NCBI RefSeq assembly: GCF_049999945.1
Contig: NZ_JBLYUB010000007.1
Span: 124,001-188,000 of the forward strand
Origin: Planosporangium spinosum
GTDB taxonomy: Bacteria > Actinomycetota > Actinomycetes > Mycobacteriales > Micromonosporaceae
DNA: 64,000 nt
Direction of reading: 5' to 3'
The position numbers were made by a program, and so were the translations under genes. The notes below the pieces were generated by a model, which was given only the letters and a program-made list of their open reading frames with translations, ran no database searches and was not told the origin of the DNA. Of the stretch, positions 40,570-48,235 are shown piece by piece. The first letter of the stretch is position 1; each line of letters begins with the position of its first letter.

Positions 40570-41550
40570 TCAGGAGTGGCCGCGGATCGGGTGCGGCCGG
40601 TACGGCGCCTCCAGTCGCTTGATCTCCTCGTCGGTGAGGTGCACGTCGAGCGCGCCGAGGGCGTCCTCGAGGTGCTGGAGCTTGGTCGCCCCGATGATCG
40701 GTGCGGTGACCCCGGGCCGGGACAGCAGCCAGGCGAGCGCGACCTGGGCCGGTTTCACGCCTCGCTCCTGGGCGACCTCCACGACGGCATCCACGACCGC
40801 GAAGTCGTCGTCGGTGTACAGGTTGTCGGCGACCTGGTCGTTGTTGGCGCGTACCGTGCGCCGCTCGCCGCCCGGGCCGCGGTTACCGGCGAGCAGCCCC
40901 CGCGCCAGCGGGCTCCACGGGATCAGGCCGACGCCCTGGTCGGCGCAGAACGGGATCATCTCCCGCTCCTCCTCGCGGTACACCAGGTTGTAGTGGTTCT
41001 GCATGGACACGAACCGGGTCCAGCCCCGCAGGTCCGCGGTGTACTGCATCTTCGCGAACTGCCAGGCGTACATGCTGGACGCGCCGATGTAGCGGGCCTT
41101 GCCGGCGCGTACGACGTCGTGCAGCGCCTCCATCGTCTCCTCGACCGGGGCCTCCGGGTCGAAGCGGTGGATCTGGTACAGGTCGACGTAGTCGGTACCG
41201 AGCCGCCGCAGCGAGTCGTCGATGCCGGCCATGATGTGCTTGCGGGACAGGCCCCGCTGGTTGGGGCCCGGCCCCATCGGGCCGAAGACCTTGGTGGCGA
41301 GGACGTAGTCGTCACGGTTACGGAAGAGCTTCGACAGCAATCGCCCGGTGACCTCCTCGCTGACGCCGAGCGAGTACATGTCGGCGGTGTCGAAGAAGGT
41401 GATCCCGGCCTCGACCGCGTGGCGCACGATCGGTTCGGCGGCATCCTCAGGAAGTATCCATTCCCGCCGGGCGGGGTCGCCGTAGCTCATCATGCCGAGG
41501 CAGATCCGGGAGACCTTCAGGCCGGTCGAGCCAAGTCGCGAGTACTCCAT
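40570..41550 (-). CDS. Aldo/keto reductase
   Basis: 326-aa NADPH-dependent (beta/alpha)8 oxidoreductase. The tetrad is Asp and Tyr in FFDTADMYSLG, Lys in LATKVFGP and His in LYQIHRFD. It also has SMQNHYNLVYREEEREMIPFC and a C-terminal ALAWLLSRPGVTAPIIGATK with cofactor-binding residues. It belongs to the broad YajO/YhdN-like group, with aldehyde or sugar substrates that cannot be specified. A TAAAGA box 7 nt before ATG 41550 suggests leaderless transcription. It is divergent from the thiamine operon. Confidence 0.92.
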   Translation of the reverse strand: MEYSRLGSTGLKVSRICLGMMSYGDPARREWILPEDAAEPIVRHAVEAGITFFDTADMYSLGVSEEVTGRLLSKLFRNRDDYVLATKVFGPMGPGPNQRGLSRKHIMAGIDDSLRRLGTDYVDLYQIHRFDPEAPVEETMEALHDVVRAGKARYIGASSMYAWQFAKMQYTADLRGWTRFVSMQNHYNLVYREEEREMIPFCADQGVGLIPWSPLARGLLAGNRGPGGERRTVRANNDQVADNLYTDDDFAVVDAVVEVAQERGVKPAQVALAWLLSRPGVTAPIIGATKLQHLEDALGALDVHLTDEEIKRLEAPYRPHPIRGHS

Positions 41551-41620
41551 GGCTCGATCTTTACGCGGTGGCGATCCGGCGGCGACCCCGCCCGGCGTTG
41601 TGTCGATCCCGGTACGTCGC

Positions 41621-41626
41621 TAGGGT
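41621..41626 (+). promoter_or_regulatory. -10 box TAGGGT of the thiamine operon
   Basis: TAGGGT sits about 20 nt before the first conserved bases of the TPP riboswitch, which would start transcription near 41633. Confidence 0.45.
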
Positions 41627-41642
41627 CAACCACTGAGCAACA

Positions 41643-41735
41643 ACCCACGGGAGTCCGGTGTCACCGGGCTGAGAGGGGGGCTGTGAGCCCCCGACCGTCG
41701 AACCTGATCCGGGTCATGCCGGCGCAGGGAGGGAG
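41643..41735 (+). promoter_or_regulatory. TPP riboswitch (THI element)
   Basis: Hallmarks are GGGCTGAGAG, the GC-rich arm GGGGGCTGTGAGCCCCC, GAACCTGATCCGGGT and CATGCCGGCGCAGGGA. The 3' end of the aptamer runs straight into the GGGAGG ribosome site of thiE. Thiamine diphosphate binding would therefore hide the site, pointing to translational control; no intrinsic terminator lies between. Confidence 0.95.
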
Positions 41736-41740
41736 GATGG

Positions 41741-42358
41741 ATGCCCCCTATCGGGCGGCTGCACCTGATCACCGACACCCGGCCGGGCCGTGACGCGCTC
41801 GCCGTCGTCGCCGCCGGGCTGGCGGCCGGCGCCGACACCGTTCAGGTACGGGTCTCCGACGACGCCACGGACCGGGACGCGTACGAGCTGACCGTCCGGA
41901 TCCTCGCGATGTGCCGGGAAAGCGGCGCGATGTGCCTGGTCAACGACCGGCTGCACGTGGCGCTCGCCGCCGGGGCGGACGGCGGGCACGTGGGAGCGGA
42001 CGACCTGCCCGTGGCGGCGGCCCGCCGGATCCTCGGGCCGGGCGCCGTCCTCGGCGCGACCGCCCGCGACCCGGAGACCGCACGGCAGGCGGTACGCGAC
42101 GGCGCCGGCTATCTCGGCGTGGGTCCCGCCTACGCCACGCGTACCAAGGATGGTCTGCCCGACCCGATCGGCCCGGCGGGCATCGCCGCCGTCGCGCGGG
42201 CGGTGACCGTACCGGTGATCGCGATCGGTGGCGTCACAGCGGCCAGGGTCCCCGAGCTGACCGCCACCGGCGCCCACGGCGTCGCGGTCGTCGGCGCTGT
42301 CAGCGAGGCCGGTGACCCCGGCAAGGCGACCCTCGAACTGCTGGAGGCACTCCGATGA
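41741..42358 (+). CDS. thiE: Thiamine-phosphate synthase
   Basis: 205-aa TIM barrel joining the thiazole and pyrimidine units. It has CLVNDRLHVALAAGADGGHVG, LGVGPAYATRTKDGLPDPIG and VPVIAIGGV. In the phosphate-binding strand the usual R-E-K reads QVRVSD, so the conserved Lys is replaced by Ser; a second ThiE-like gene in this operon keeps REK. First gene after the TPP riboswitch. ATG 41741 follows GGGAGG; ATG 41737 is out of frame. It overlaps thiO (ATGA). Confidence 0.9.
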   Translation: MPPIGRLHLITDTRPGRDALAVVAAGLAAGADTVQVRVSDDATDRDAYELTVRILAMCRESGAMCLVNDRLHVALAAGADGGHVGADDLPVAAARRILGPGAVLGATARDPETARQAVRDGAGYLGVGPAYATRTKDGLPDPIGPAGIAAVARAVTVPVIAIGGVTAARVPELTATGAHGVAVVGAVSEAGDPGKATLELLEALR

Positions 42359-43407
42359 CCACGCGGGTCGCTGTCGTCGGCGCCGGGATCATCGGGCTCG
42401 GCATCGCGTGGCGCTGCGTGCAGCGCGGCCTCGACGTCACCGTGTACGACGCCGGCGGGGACGCGGCGTCCACCGTGGCCGCGGGCATGCTCGCCCCGAC
42501 CAACGAGATCCAGGCCGGCGAGGAGGAGCTGCAGGGCCTCCTGGTCGACTCCAACCGGCGCTGGCCCGGCTTCGCCGCCGAGCTGGAGAAGGCCACCGGT
42601 GTCGAGCTGGGCTACCGCGACGAGGGCACGCTGATCGTCGCGCTCACCGGCGACGACCTGCGCGAAGTACGCCGCCTCGCCGGGTGGTACCAGCGGGCCG
42701 GCCAGCCGGTGCACCCCCTGACCGCGCGGGAACTGCGCGAACGCGAGCCCCTGCTGTCGCCCCGGGTACGCGGCGGTGCCTATGCGCCCCAGGACCGGCA
42801 GGTGGATCCGCGCCGGTTGCGCACCGCGCTGCGGCAGGCCGTCGGCGAGGACCGGATCGTGCGGCAGAACGTCACCGACCTGGCCAACCTGGACGCGGAC
42901 CGCGTCGTGGTCGCCGCGGGGATCGGCACGACGGCCCTCACCGGCCTGCCGGTCCGCCCGGTCAAGGGGCAGACCGTACGGCTGAGAGCGCCGGCCCCGC
43001 CGGTCCGGCACGTCATCCGCGGGTACGCCCGCAGCCGCCCGGTCTACCTGGTGCCGCGCCACGACGGGGAGCTGGTGATCGGGGCGACCGAGGAGGAGCG
43101 CGGCGCAGACACGACCGTGACCGCCGGTGGCGTGCTCGACCTGCTGCGCCCCGCGGCCGAGCTGCTGCCCGAGGTCGCCGAGTACCCGATCACCGAGATC
43201 CTGGCCGGGCTGCGGCCCGGCACCCCGGACAACGCCCCGATTCTCGGGGTCCTGAAAGACCACGTCATCGTGGCCGCCGGCCATTACCGCAACGGTGTCC
43301 TGCTCACGCCCGTCACGGCCGACCTGGTCGCGGACCTCGCCGTCACCGGCGTGCCGCCGCAGGAGATCAAGCCCTTCACCCCGGACAGGGAGGCGCTGTG
43401 GACCTGA
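42355..43407 (+). CDS. thiO: Glycine oxidase ThiO
   Basis: 350-aa FAD enzyme oxidising glycine to dehydroglycine for thiazole formation. It has N-terminal VAVVGAGIIGLGIAWRCVQRGLDVTVYDAG, TVAAGMLAPTNEI, LVPRHDGELVIGATEE and a C-terminal LAGLRPGTPDNAPILG, VVAAGHYRNGVLLTPVTA. It overlaps thiE by 4 bp and thiS by 10 bp. An oxygen-dependent thiazole route (ThiO, not ThiH) fits an aerobic organism. Confidence 0.94.
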   Translation: MTTRVAVVGAGIIGLGIAWRCVQRGLDVTVYDAGGDAASTVAAGMLAPTNEIQAGEEELQGLLVDSNRRWPGFAAELEKATGVELGYRDEGTLIVALTGDDLREVRRLAGWYQRAGQPVHPLTARELREREPLLSPRVRGGAYAPQDRQVDPRRLRTALRQAVGEDRIVRQNVTDLANLDADRVVVAAGIGTTALTGLPVRPVKGQTVRLRAPAPPVRHVIRGYARSRPVYLVPRHDGELVIGATEEERGADTTVTAGGVLDLLRPAAELLPEVAEYPITEILAGLRPGTPDNAPILGVLKDHVIVAAGHYRNGVLLTPVTADLVADLAVTGVPPQEIKPFTPDREALWT

Positions 43408-43598
43408 CAGTCAACGGCGAGCACCGGACCCTGAGCGGTCCGACCAGCGTCGCCGACCTGGTCAGCGAGCTGACCAACCGGGAGACCGGCGTCGCCGTGG
43501 CGGTCAACGGCGAGGTGGTGCCGCGCTCGGTGTGGGCCGCGACGGCCCTCGGCAGAGGCGACGCGGTCGAGATCCTCACGGCGGTGCAAGGTGGATAA
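43398..43598 (+). CDS. thiS: Sulfur carrier protein ThiS
   Basis: 66-aa ubiquitin-like sulfur donor for the thiazole ring. It begins VDLTVNGEHRTL, has the central GVAVAVNGEVVPRSVW and ends in the required Gly-Gly. The adenylating enzyme (ThiF/MoeB) that forms its thiocarboxylate is not in this operon, so it must lie elsewhere. GTG 43398 overlaps the thiO end. The stop overlaps the thiG start by 8 bp. Confidence 0.92.
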   Translation: MDLTVNGEHRTLSGPTSVADLVSELTNRETGVAVAVNGEVVPRSVWAATALGRGDAVEILTAVQGG

Positions 43599-44358
43599 CT
43601 TCACGATCGCCGGTGAGGAGCTGGACTCCCGGCTCATCCTCGGCACCGGCGGTGCGACCAACCACGCGGTACTGGAGGAGGCGATCCGGGAGAGCGGAAC
43701 CGTGCTCGTCACCGTGGCGCTGCGCCGCATCGACCCGACCGCCCCCGGCACCCTGCTGGACGTCCTGGACAAGGCCGGGGTGCGGATCCTGCCGAACACC
43801 GCCGGCTGCTACACCGCCGCCGAGGCGGTCAAGCTGGCCCACCTGGCGCGTGAGGCCTTCGCGACGAGCTGGGTGAAGCTCGAGGTCATCGGCGACTCCG
43901 ACACCCTGCTGCCGGACGCGGTCGAACTGGTGAGCGCGGCGCAGACCCTGGTCGACGACGGGTTCACCGTCCTGCCGTACACCACCGACGACCCGGTACT
44001 GGCCCGCCGGCTGGCCGACGTCGGGTGCGCGGCCGTGATGCCGCTCGGCGCGCCGATCGGCTCCGGCATGGGCATCCGCAACCCGTACAACATCGCGCTG
44101 ATCAGGGAGGCGGTGAGCGTACCCGTGATCCTGGACGCCGGGATCGGCACGGCCTCGGACGCGGCGCTCGCGATGGAGCTGGGCTGTGACGGCGTGCTGC
44201 TCGCGTCGGCGGTGACCCGCGCCGAGCGGCCGGGGGAGATGGCGGCGGCGATGCGCCACGCGGTGATCGCCGGGCGGCTGGCGTACCGGGCCGGGCGGAT
44301 CGCGCGGCGGCTGCACGCCACCGCGTCCAGCCCCTTCGAGGGGATGCCCACGTGGTGA
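43591..44358 (+). CDS. thiG: Thiazole synthase
   Basis: 255-aa TIM barrel that builds thiazole phosphate from deoxyxylulose 5-phosphate, dehydroglycine and ThiS thiocarboxylate. It has LILGTGGATNHAVLEEA, the Schiff-base Lys in SWVKLEVIGD near residue 95, MPLGAPIGSGMGIRNPYNI and VILDAGIGTASDAALAMELGCDGVLLASAV. It overlaps thiS upstream by 8 bp and thiE2 downstream by 7 bp. Cytoplasmic. Confidence 0.95.
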   Translation: MDNFTIAGEELDSRLILGTGGATNHAVLEEAIRESGTVLVTVALRRIDPTAPGTLLDVLDKAGVRILPNTAGCYTAAEAVKLAHLAREAFATSWVKLEVIGDSDTLLPDAVELVSAAQTLVDDGFTVLPYTTDDPVLARRLADVGCAAVMPLGAPIGSGMGIRNPYNIALIREAVSVPVILDAGIGTASDAALAMELGCDGVLLASAVTRAERPGEMAAAMRHAVIAGRLAYRAGRIARRLHATASSPFEGMPTW

Positions 44359-44915
44359 TCGTCTTCACCGACCGCCGTCAGGCCCGCCGCCCGCTGCTCG
44401 AGGTGATCGCGGCGGCGGTCGGCGGCGGCGCGCGGACGGTGGTGCTGCGGGAGAAGGACCTGCCCGACGACGAGCGGGCGGTGCTCGCGGCGCGCTTGCA
44501 GCCGCTGCTGGCGAACGTCGGGGGGAGATTGCTGCTCGCCGGCCGCGTACCCGGCCCCGACGGCCGGCATCTCGCTGCCGCCGACCCGTGGCCGGCGGCA
44601 GCGCGCGGGCTGATCGGCCGCAGCTGCCACGACGCGAACGAGCTGGCCGGCGCCGCCGCCGAGGGCTGCTCGTACGCCACGATCTCGCCGGTCTACCCGA
44701 CGGCGAGTAAGCCCGGCTACGGTCCGCCGCTCGGCCTGACGAAGCTGCGCGAGCTGTGCGCCGGGGCCGGCCTGCCGGTGTACGCCCTGGGCGGCGTCGA
44801 TTCCGGCGAGCGGGCCGCCGCGTGTCGGGCCGCCGGGGCTGCCGGGGTGGCCGTGATGGGCGCGGTGATGCGCGCGGACGACCCGGCCGCGGTCGTGAAG
44901 GAGCTGCTGCCGTGA
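44352..44915 (+). CDS. Second ThiE/TenI-like protein
   Basis: 187-aa ThiE/TenI superfamily barrel. It keeps VVLREKD (the phosphate-binding REK absent from the first ThiE) and YATISPVYPTASKPGYGPPLGL, VYALGGVDSG. The N-D motif of ThiE is absent (LLLAGRVPGPDG). It may be a thiazole tautomerase (TenI role), a second thiamine-phosphate synthase, or a partner subunit of the first. GTG 44352 or 44355 starts within the thiG end, and the stop overlaps thiD. The superfamily call is firm, the reaction open. Confidence 0.85.
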   Translation: MVIVFTDRRQARRPLLEVIAAAVGGGARTVVLREKDLPDDERAVLAARLQPLLANVGGRLLLAGRVPGPDGRHLAAADPWPAAARGLIGRSCHDANELAGAAAEGCSYATISPVYPTASKPGYGPPLGLTKLRELCAGAGLPVYALGGVDSGERAAACRAAGAAGVAVMGAVMRADDPAAVVKELLP

Positions 44916-45703
44916 ACCCGCCCGTCGCGCTCACCATCGCCGGCTCGGACTCCGGCGGCGGTGCCGGGATCCAGGCCGACCTGAAGACGTTCGCGGCGCA
45001 CGGCGTCTTCGGTACCAGCGTGATCACCGCACTCACCGCGCAGAACACCACGAAGGTACGCGGGGTGCGGGCGACCGAGCCGGACTTCGTGGCCGAGCAA
45101 CTGTCCGCCGTACTCGACGACCTGCCCGTCGCCGCGGTCAAGACCGGCATGCTCGCGACGGTCGAGATCGTCCACGTGGTGGCCCGCTGGGCCCGGAGAC
45201 TGCCGCAGCTGGTGGTCGACCCGGTACTGGTCTCGTCGGCCGGTGATCCGTTGTTCGACGGGGCGGCGCGGGTCGCGTACCTCGACGAGCTCTTCCCGGT
45301 GGCGATCGTGGTGACGCCGAACTCGCGGGAGGCCGGAGTCCTGGTCGGACGCGACATCACCAGCGTCGACGACGCCGTCGCCGCCGCCCGCGAACTCGGT
45401 GGGGCCGGCCCGGAGTGGGTGATCGTCAAGGGCGGCCACCTGGACGGCGGCGGAGAGGCCGTTGACGTCGTCTGGCACGCCGGTGAGGTCGAGATCCTGC
45501 GCGCGCCGTGGGTCGACACCGCCAACAACCACGGCACCGGCTGCACCTTCGCCGCCGCCACCGCCGCCCGGTTGAGCCGGGGCGACGACGTGCGGGCGGC
45601 GCTGCACGGTGCCAAGTCCTACGTCCATCGCGCCCTGCGCGGGTCCGCCGGCTGGCGGCTCGGCGAGGGGCACGGCCCACTGTCCTGGGAGGCACTCTCA
45701 TGA
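44912..45703 (+). CDS. thiD: Hydroxymethylpyrimidine (phosphate) kinase
   Basis: 263-aa ribokinase-family enzyme phosphorylating HMP and HMP-P. It has the N-terminal TIAGSDSGGGAGIQADLKTF, GVFGTSVITALTAQNT, VKTGMLAT, VTPNSREA and the C-terminal anion hole with catalytic Asp region NNHGTGCTFAAA. It overlaps thiE2 (GTGA) and thiC (ATGA). Together with thiC it makes the pyrimidine half of thiamine. Confidence 0.95.
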   Translation: MNPPVALTIAGSDSGGGAGIQADLKTFAAHGVFGTSVITALTAQNTTKVRGVRATEPDFVAEQLSAVLDDLPVAAVKTGMLATVEIVHVVARWARRLPQLVVDPVLVSSAGDPLFDGAARVAYLDELFPVAIVVTPNSREAGVLVGRDITSVDDAVAAARELGGAGPEWVIVKGGHLDGGGEAVDVVWHAGEVEILRAPWVDTANNHGTGCTFAAATAARLSRGDDVRAALHGAKSYVHRALRGSAGWRLGEGHGPLSWEALS

Positions 45704-47334
45704 GGCACAAGGTCTACGTCTCCGGTTCGCGGCCCGATCTGCGGGTGCCGTTCGCCGAGGTGAAGCTGACCGGCGACAACCCGCCGGTACGGCTCTACGA
45801 CACGTCCGGTCCCGGCAGCGACCCGTCGGTCGGCCTGCCCGAGCTACGGGCGCACTGGATCGCCGAGCGCGGCGACGTGATCAGTGAGTCGGCCCGCGGG
45901 ACCGCCGCCGCCGGGCAGACCGTGCGCCGCGCCGCCCCCGGCCGGACCGTCACCCAGCTGCACTACGCCCGTCAGGGCATCGTGACCCCCGAGATGGAGT
46001 TCGTGGCGCTGCGCGAAGGGCTGCCGGCTGAGGTGGTCCGCGAAGAGATCGCCACCGGTCGGGCGATCCTGCCCAACAACGTCAACCACCCGGAGAGCGA
46101 ACCGATGGCCATCGGCAACCGGTTCCTGGTGAAGGTCAACGCCAACATCGGTACCTCGGCCGTGACGTCCGGTGTGGACGAGGAGGTGGCCAAGCTGACC
46201 TGGGCCACGCGGTGGGGCGCCGACACCGTCATGGACCTGTCCACGGGTAAGCACATCCACGCCACCCGCGAGGCGATCGTGCGCAACTCGGCGGTACCCA
46301 TCGGCACGGTACCGATCTACCAGGCCCTGGAGAAGGTCGGCGGCGACCCGCTGAAGCTGACCTGGGAGGTCTACCGGGACACCGTGATCGAGCAGGCCGA
46401 GCAGGGCGTGGACTACATGACGGTGCACGCCGGCGTGCTGCTGTCGTACGTGCCGCTGACGGTGCGGCGGGTGACCGGCATCGTCTCGCGGGGTGGGTCG
46501 ATCCTGGCCGCCTGGTGCCTGGCCCGCCATGAGGAGAACTTCCTCTACACCCACTTCCGCGAGTTGTGCGAGATCTTCGCCGCGTACGACGTCGCCTTCT
46601 CGCTGGGCGACGGGCTGCGGCCGGGCTCGATCGCCGATGCCAACGACGCCGCCCAGCTCGCCGAGCTGCAGACCCTCGGCGAGCTGACGAAGATCGCCTG
46701 GGAGTACGACGTCCAGGTCATGATCGAGGGGCCGGGTCACGTGCCCATGCACAAGATCAAGGAGAACGTGGACCTCCAGCAGGAGTGGTGCCATGAGGCG
46801 CCGTTCTACACGCTCGGGCCGCTGACCACCGACATCGCTCCGGCGTACGACCACATCACATCGGCGATCGGCGCCGCGATGATCGCCATGTACGGCACGG
46901 CCATGCTCTGCTACGTCACCCCCAAGGAGCACCTCGGGCTGCCCGACCGCGACGACGTGAAGGAGGGCGTCATCGCGTACAAGATCGCTGCGCACGCGGC
47001 CGACCTGGCCAAGGGGCACCCGGCCGCGCAGGCCTGGGACGACGCGCTGAGCAAGGCCCGGTTCGAGTTCCGCTGGGAAGACCAGTTCAACCTGGCGCTC
47101 GACCCGGACACCGCGCGGAGGTACCACGACGAGACGCTGCCCGCCGAGCCGGCCAAGACCGCGCACTTCTGCTCCATGTGCGGGCCGAAGTTCTGCTCCA
47201 TGAAGATCAGCCAGGACCTGCGCCGGTACGCCGACCAGCACGGCGTCGACCCGGTGACCGCGCGTGACCTCGGGCTGAAGGAGAAGGCGGCCGAGTTCGT
47301 CGCGACCGGCGCGGAGATCTACCGGGCGCCGTGA
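45700..47334 (+). CDS. thiC: Phosphomethylpyrimidine synthase
   Basis: 544-aa radical-SAM enzyme converting aminoimidazole ribotide to HMP-P. Conserved blocks are QLHYARQGIVTPEMEFVALRE, ILPNNVNHPESEPM, IGTSAVTSG, MDLSTGKHIHATREAI, GDGLRPGSIADANDAAQ and IEGPGHVPMHKI. The C-terminal cluster motif is CSMCGPKFCSM. It is the last gene of the operon. Palindrome E begins 11 bp after its stop and probably ends the transcript. Confidence 0.96.
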   Translation: MRHKVYVSGSRPDLRVPFAEVKLTGDNPPVRLYDTSGPGSDPSVGLPELRAHWIAERGDVISESARGTAAAGQTVRRAAPGRTVTQLHYARQGIVTPEMEFVALREGLPAEVVREEIATGRAILPNNVNHPESEPMAIGNRFLVKVNANIGTSAVTSGVDEEVAKLTWATRWGADTVMDLSTGKHIHATREAIVRNSAVPIGTVPIYQALEKVGGDPLKLTWEVYRDTVIEQAEQGVDYMTVHAGVLLSYVPLTVRRVTGIVSRGGSILAAWCLARHEENFLYTHFRELCEIFAAYDVAFSLGDGLRPGSIADANDAAQLAELQTLGELTKIAWEYDVQVMIEGPGHVPMHKIKENVDLQQEWCHEAPFYTLGPLTTDIAPAYDHITSAIGAAMIAMYGTAMLCYVTPKEHLGLPDRDDVKEGVIAYKIAAHAADLAKGHPAAQAWDDALSKARFEFRWEDQFNLALDPDTARRYHDETLPAEPAKTAHFCSMCGPKFCSMKISQDLRRYADQHGVDPVTARDLGLKEKAAEFVATGAEIYRAP

Positions 47335-47344
47335 CCGTTGCCTT

Positions 47345-47419
47345 GATCGTCACAACTTCCGGGAAATTGTGGTCTCCGGGTGCCTCGATGGCCACAACTA
47401 CCCGGAAGTTGTGTCGATC
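47345..47419. repeat. GATC-ended palindrome, copy E
   Basis: 28-nt arms (about 47345-47372 and 47392-47419), both ending in GATC, pair with three mismatches; ATGAGG follows. Same core as copy C (CACAACTTCCGGGAA). Located after thiC. Confidence 0.75.
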
Positions 47420-47489
47420 ATGAGGGCGCGAGCCGCCGGCGACCGCCCCGGATCGGTCGTGTTGTGACCATCGTGAACACGGCCACGGG

Positions 47490-47495
47490 TAGGCT
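47490..47495 (+). promoter_or_regulatory. -10 box TAGGCT, leaderless methyltransferase promoter
   Basis: TAGGCT, 7 nt, then GTG 47503. No ribosome site is present. Confidence 0.5.
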
Positions 47496-47502
47496 CCGGG
47501 GC

Positions 47503-48234
47503 GTGGAGCCCAAGGGAACCGCCTCGCCGCGTACCGCGGTGGTCTGGGCGGTGCTGCGCGCGGAACTGGAGCGGGCGAACCGCCCCCTGACCGTGCTCGA
47601 CGTCGGCGGTGGCACCGGCGGGTTCGCCGTGCCACTGGCCACCGCCGGGCACCGGGTCACCGTCATCGACGCCAGCCCGGACGCGCTCGCCGCGCTGACC
47701 CGGCGCGCGGCCGAGGCCGGTGTCGCCGAACGGGTACGCGCGGTGCAGGGCGACGGTGACGCCGTGGCCGACCTGGTCGCCCCGGACAGCGCCGACCTGG
47801 TGCTGTGCCACAGCCTGCTGGAGGTGGTCGACGACCCGGCCAGCGTGGTCAAGGCGCTCTCCGCGACGCTGCGCCCGGGCGGTGTGGCCAGTGTCCTGGT
47901 CGCCAACCGGGTCGCGGCGGTCCTCGCCCGGGCTGTCGGCGGCCACCTTGACGTCGCGGCGGGCCTGCTGACCGACCCGGAGGGCCGCACCGGCGCCCGG
48001 GACACGCTCCGCCGCCGGTTCGACCGGGAGTCCGCGGCCGCCCTGCTCGCCTCCGGTGGCCTGGTCGTCGAGCAGATCCACGGGGTACGGGTGGTCGCCG
48101 ACCTGCTGCCCGGTGCCGTCCTGGAGGGGCAGACCGAGGCGCTGGTCGCCTTCGAACTGGCCGCCTCGGAGCGTTCCCCGTACCGGGAGATGGCCACCCA
48201 GTTGCACCTGTTCGCCCGCCGCCCGGGCGTCTGA
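47503..48234 (+). CDS. SAM-dependent methyltransferase, class I
   Basis: 243 aa. The SAM-binding fold is clear: VLDVGGGTGGFAVPLATAGHRVTVIDASPDAL (motif I and the acidic end of strand 2), VQGDGDAV, ADLVLCHSLLEVVDD and LRPGGVASVLVANR. The last 80 residues are specific and unrecognised. Substrate unknown. The next gene begins 1 bp after its stop, so the two form an operon. Confidence 0.88.
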   Translation: MEPKGTASPRTAVVWAVLRAELERANRPLTVLDVGGGTGGFAVPLATAGHRVTVIDASPDALAALTRRAAEAGVAERVRAVQGDGDAVADLVAPDSADLVLCHSLLEVVDDPASVVKALSATLRPGGVASVLVANRVAAVLARAVGGHLDVAAGLLTDPEGRTGARDTLRRRFDRESAAALLASGGLVVEQIHGVRVVADLLPGAVLEGQTEALVAFELAASERSPYREMATQLHLFARRPGV

Positions 48235-48235
48235 C

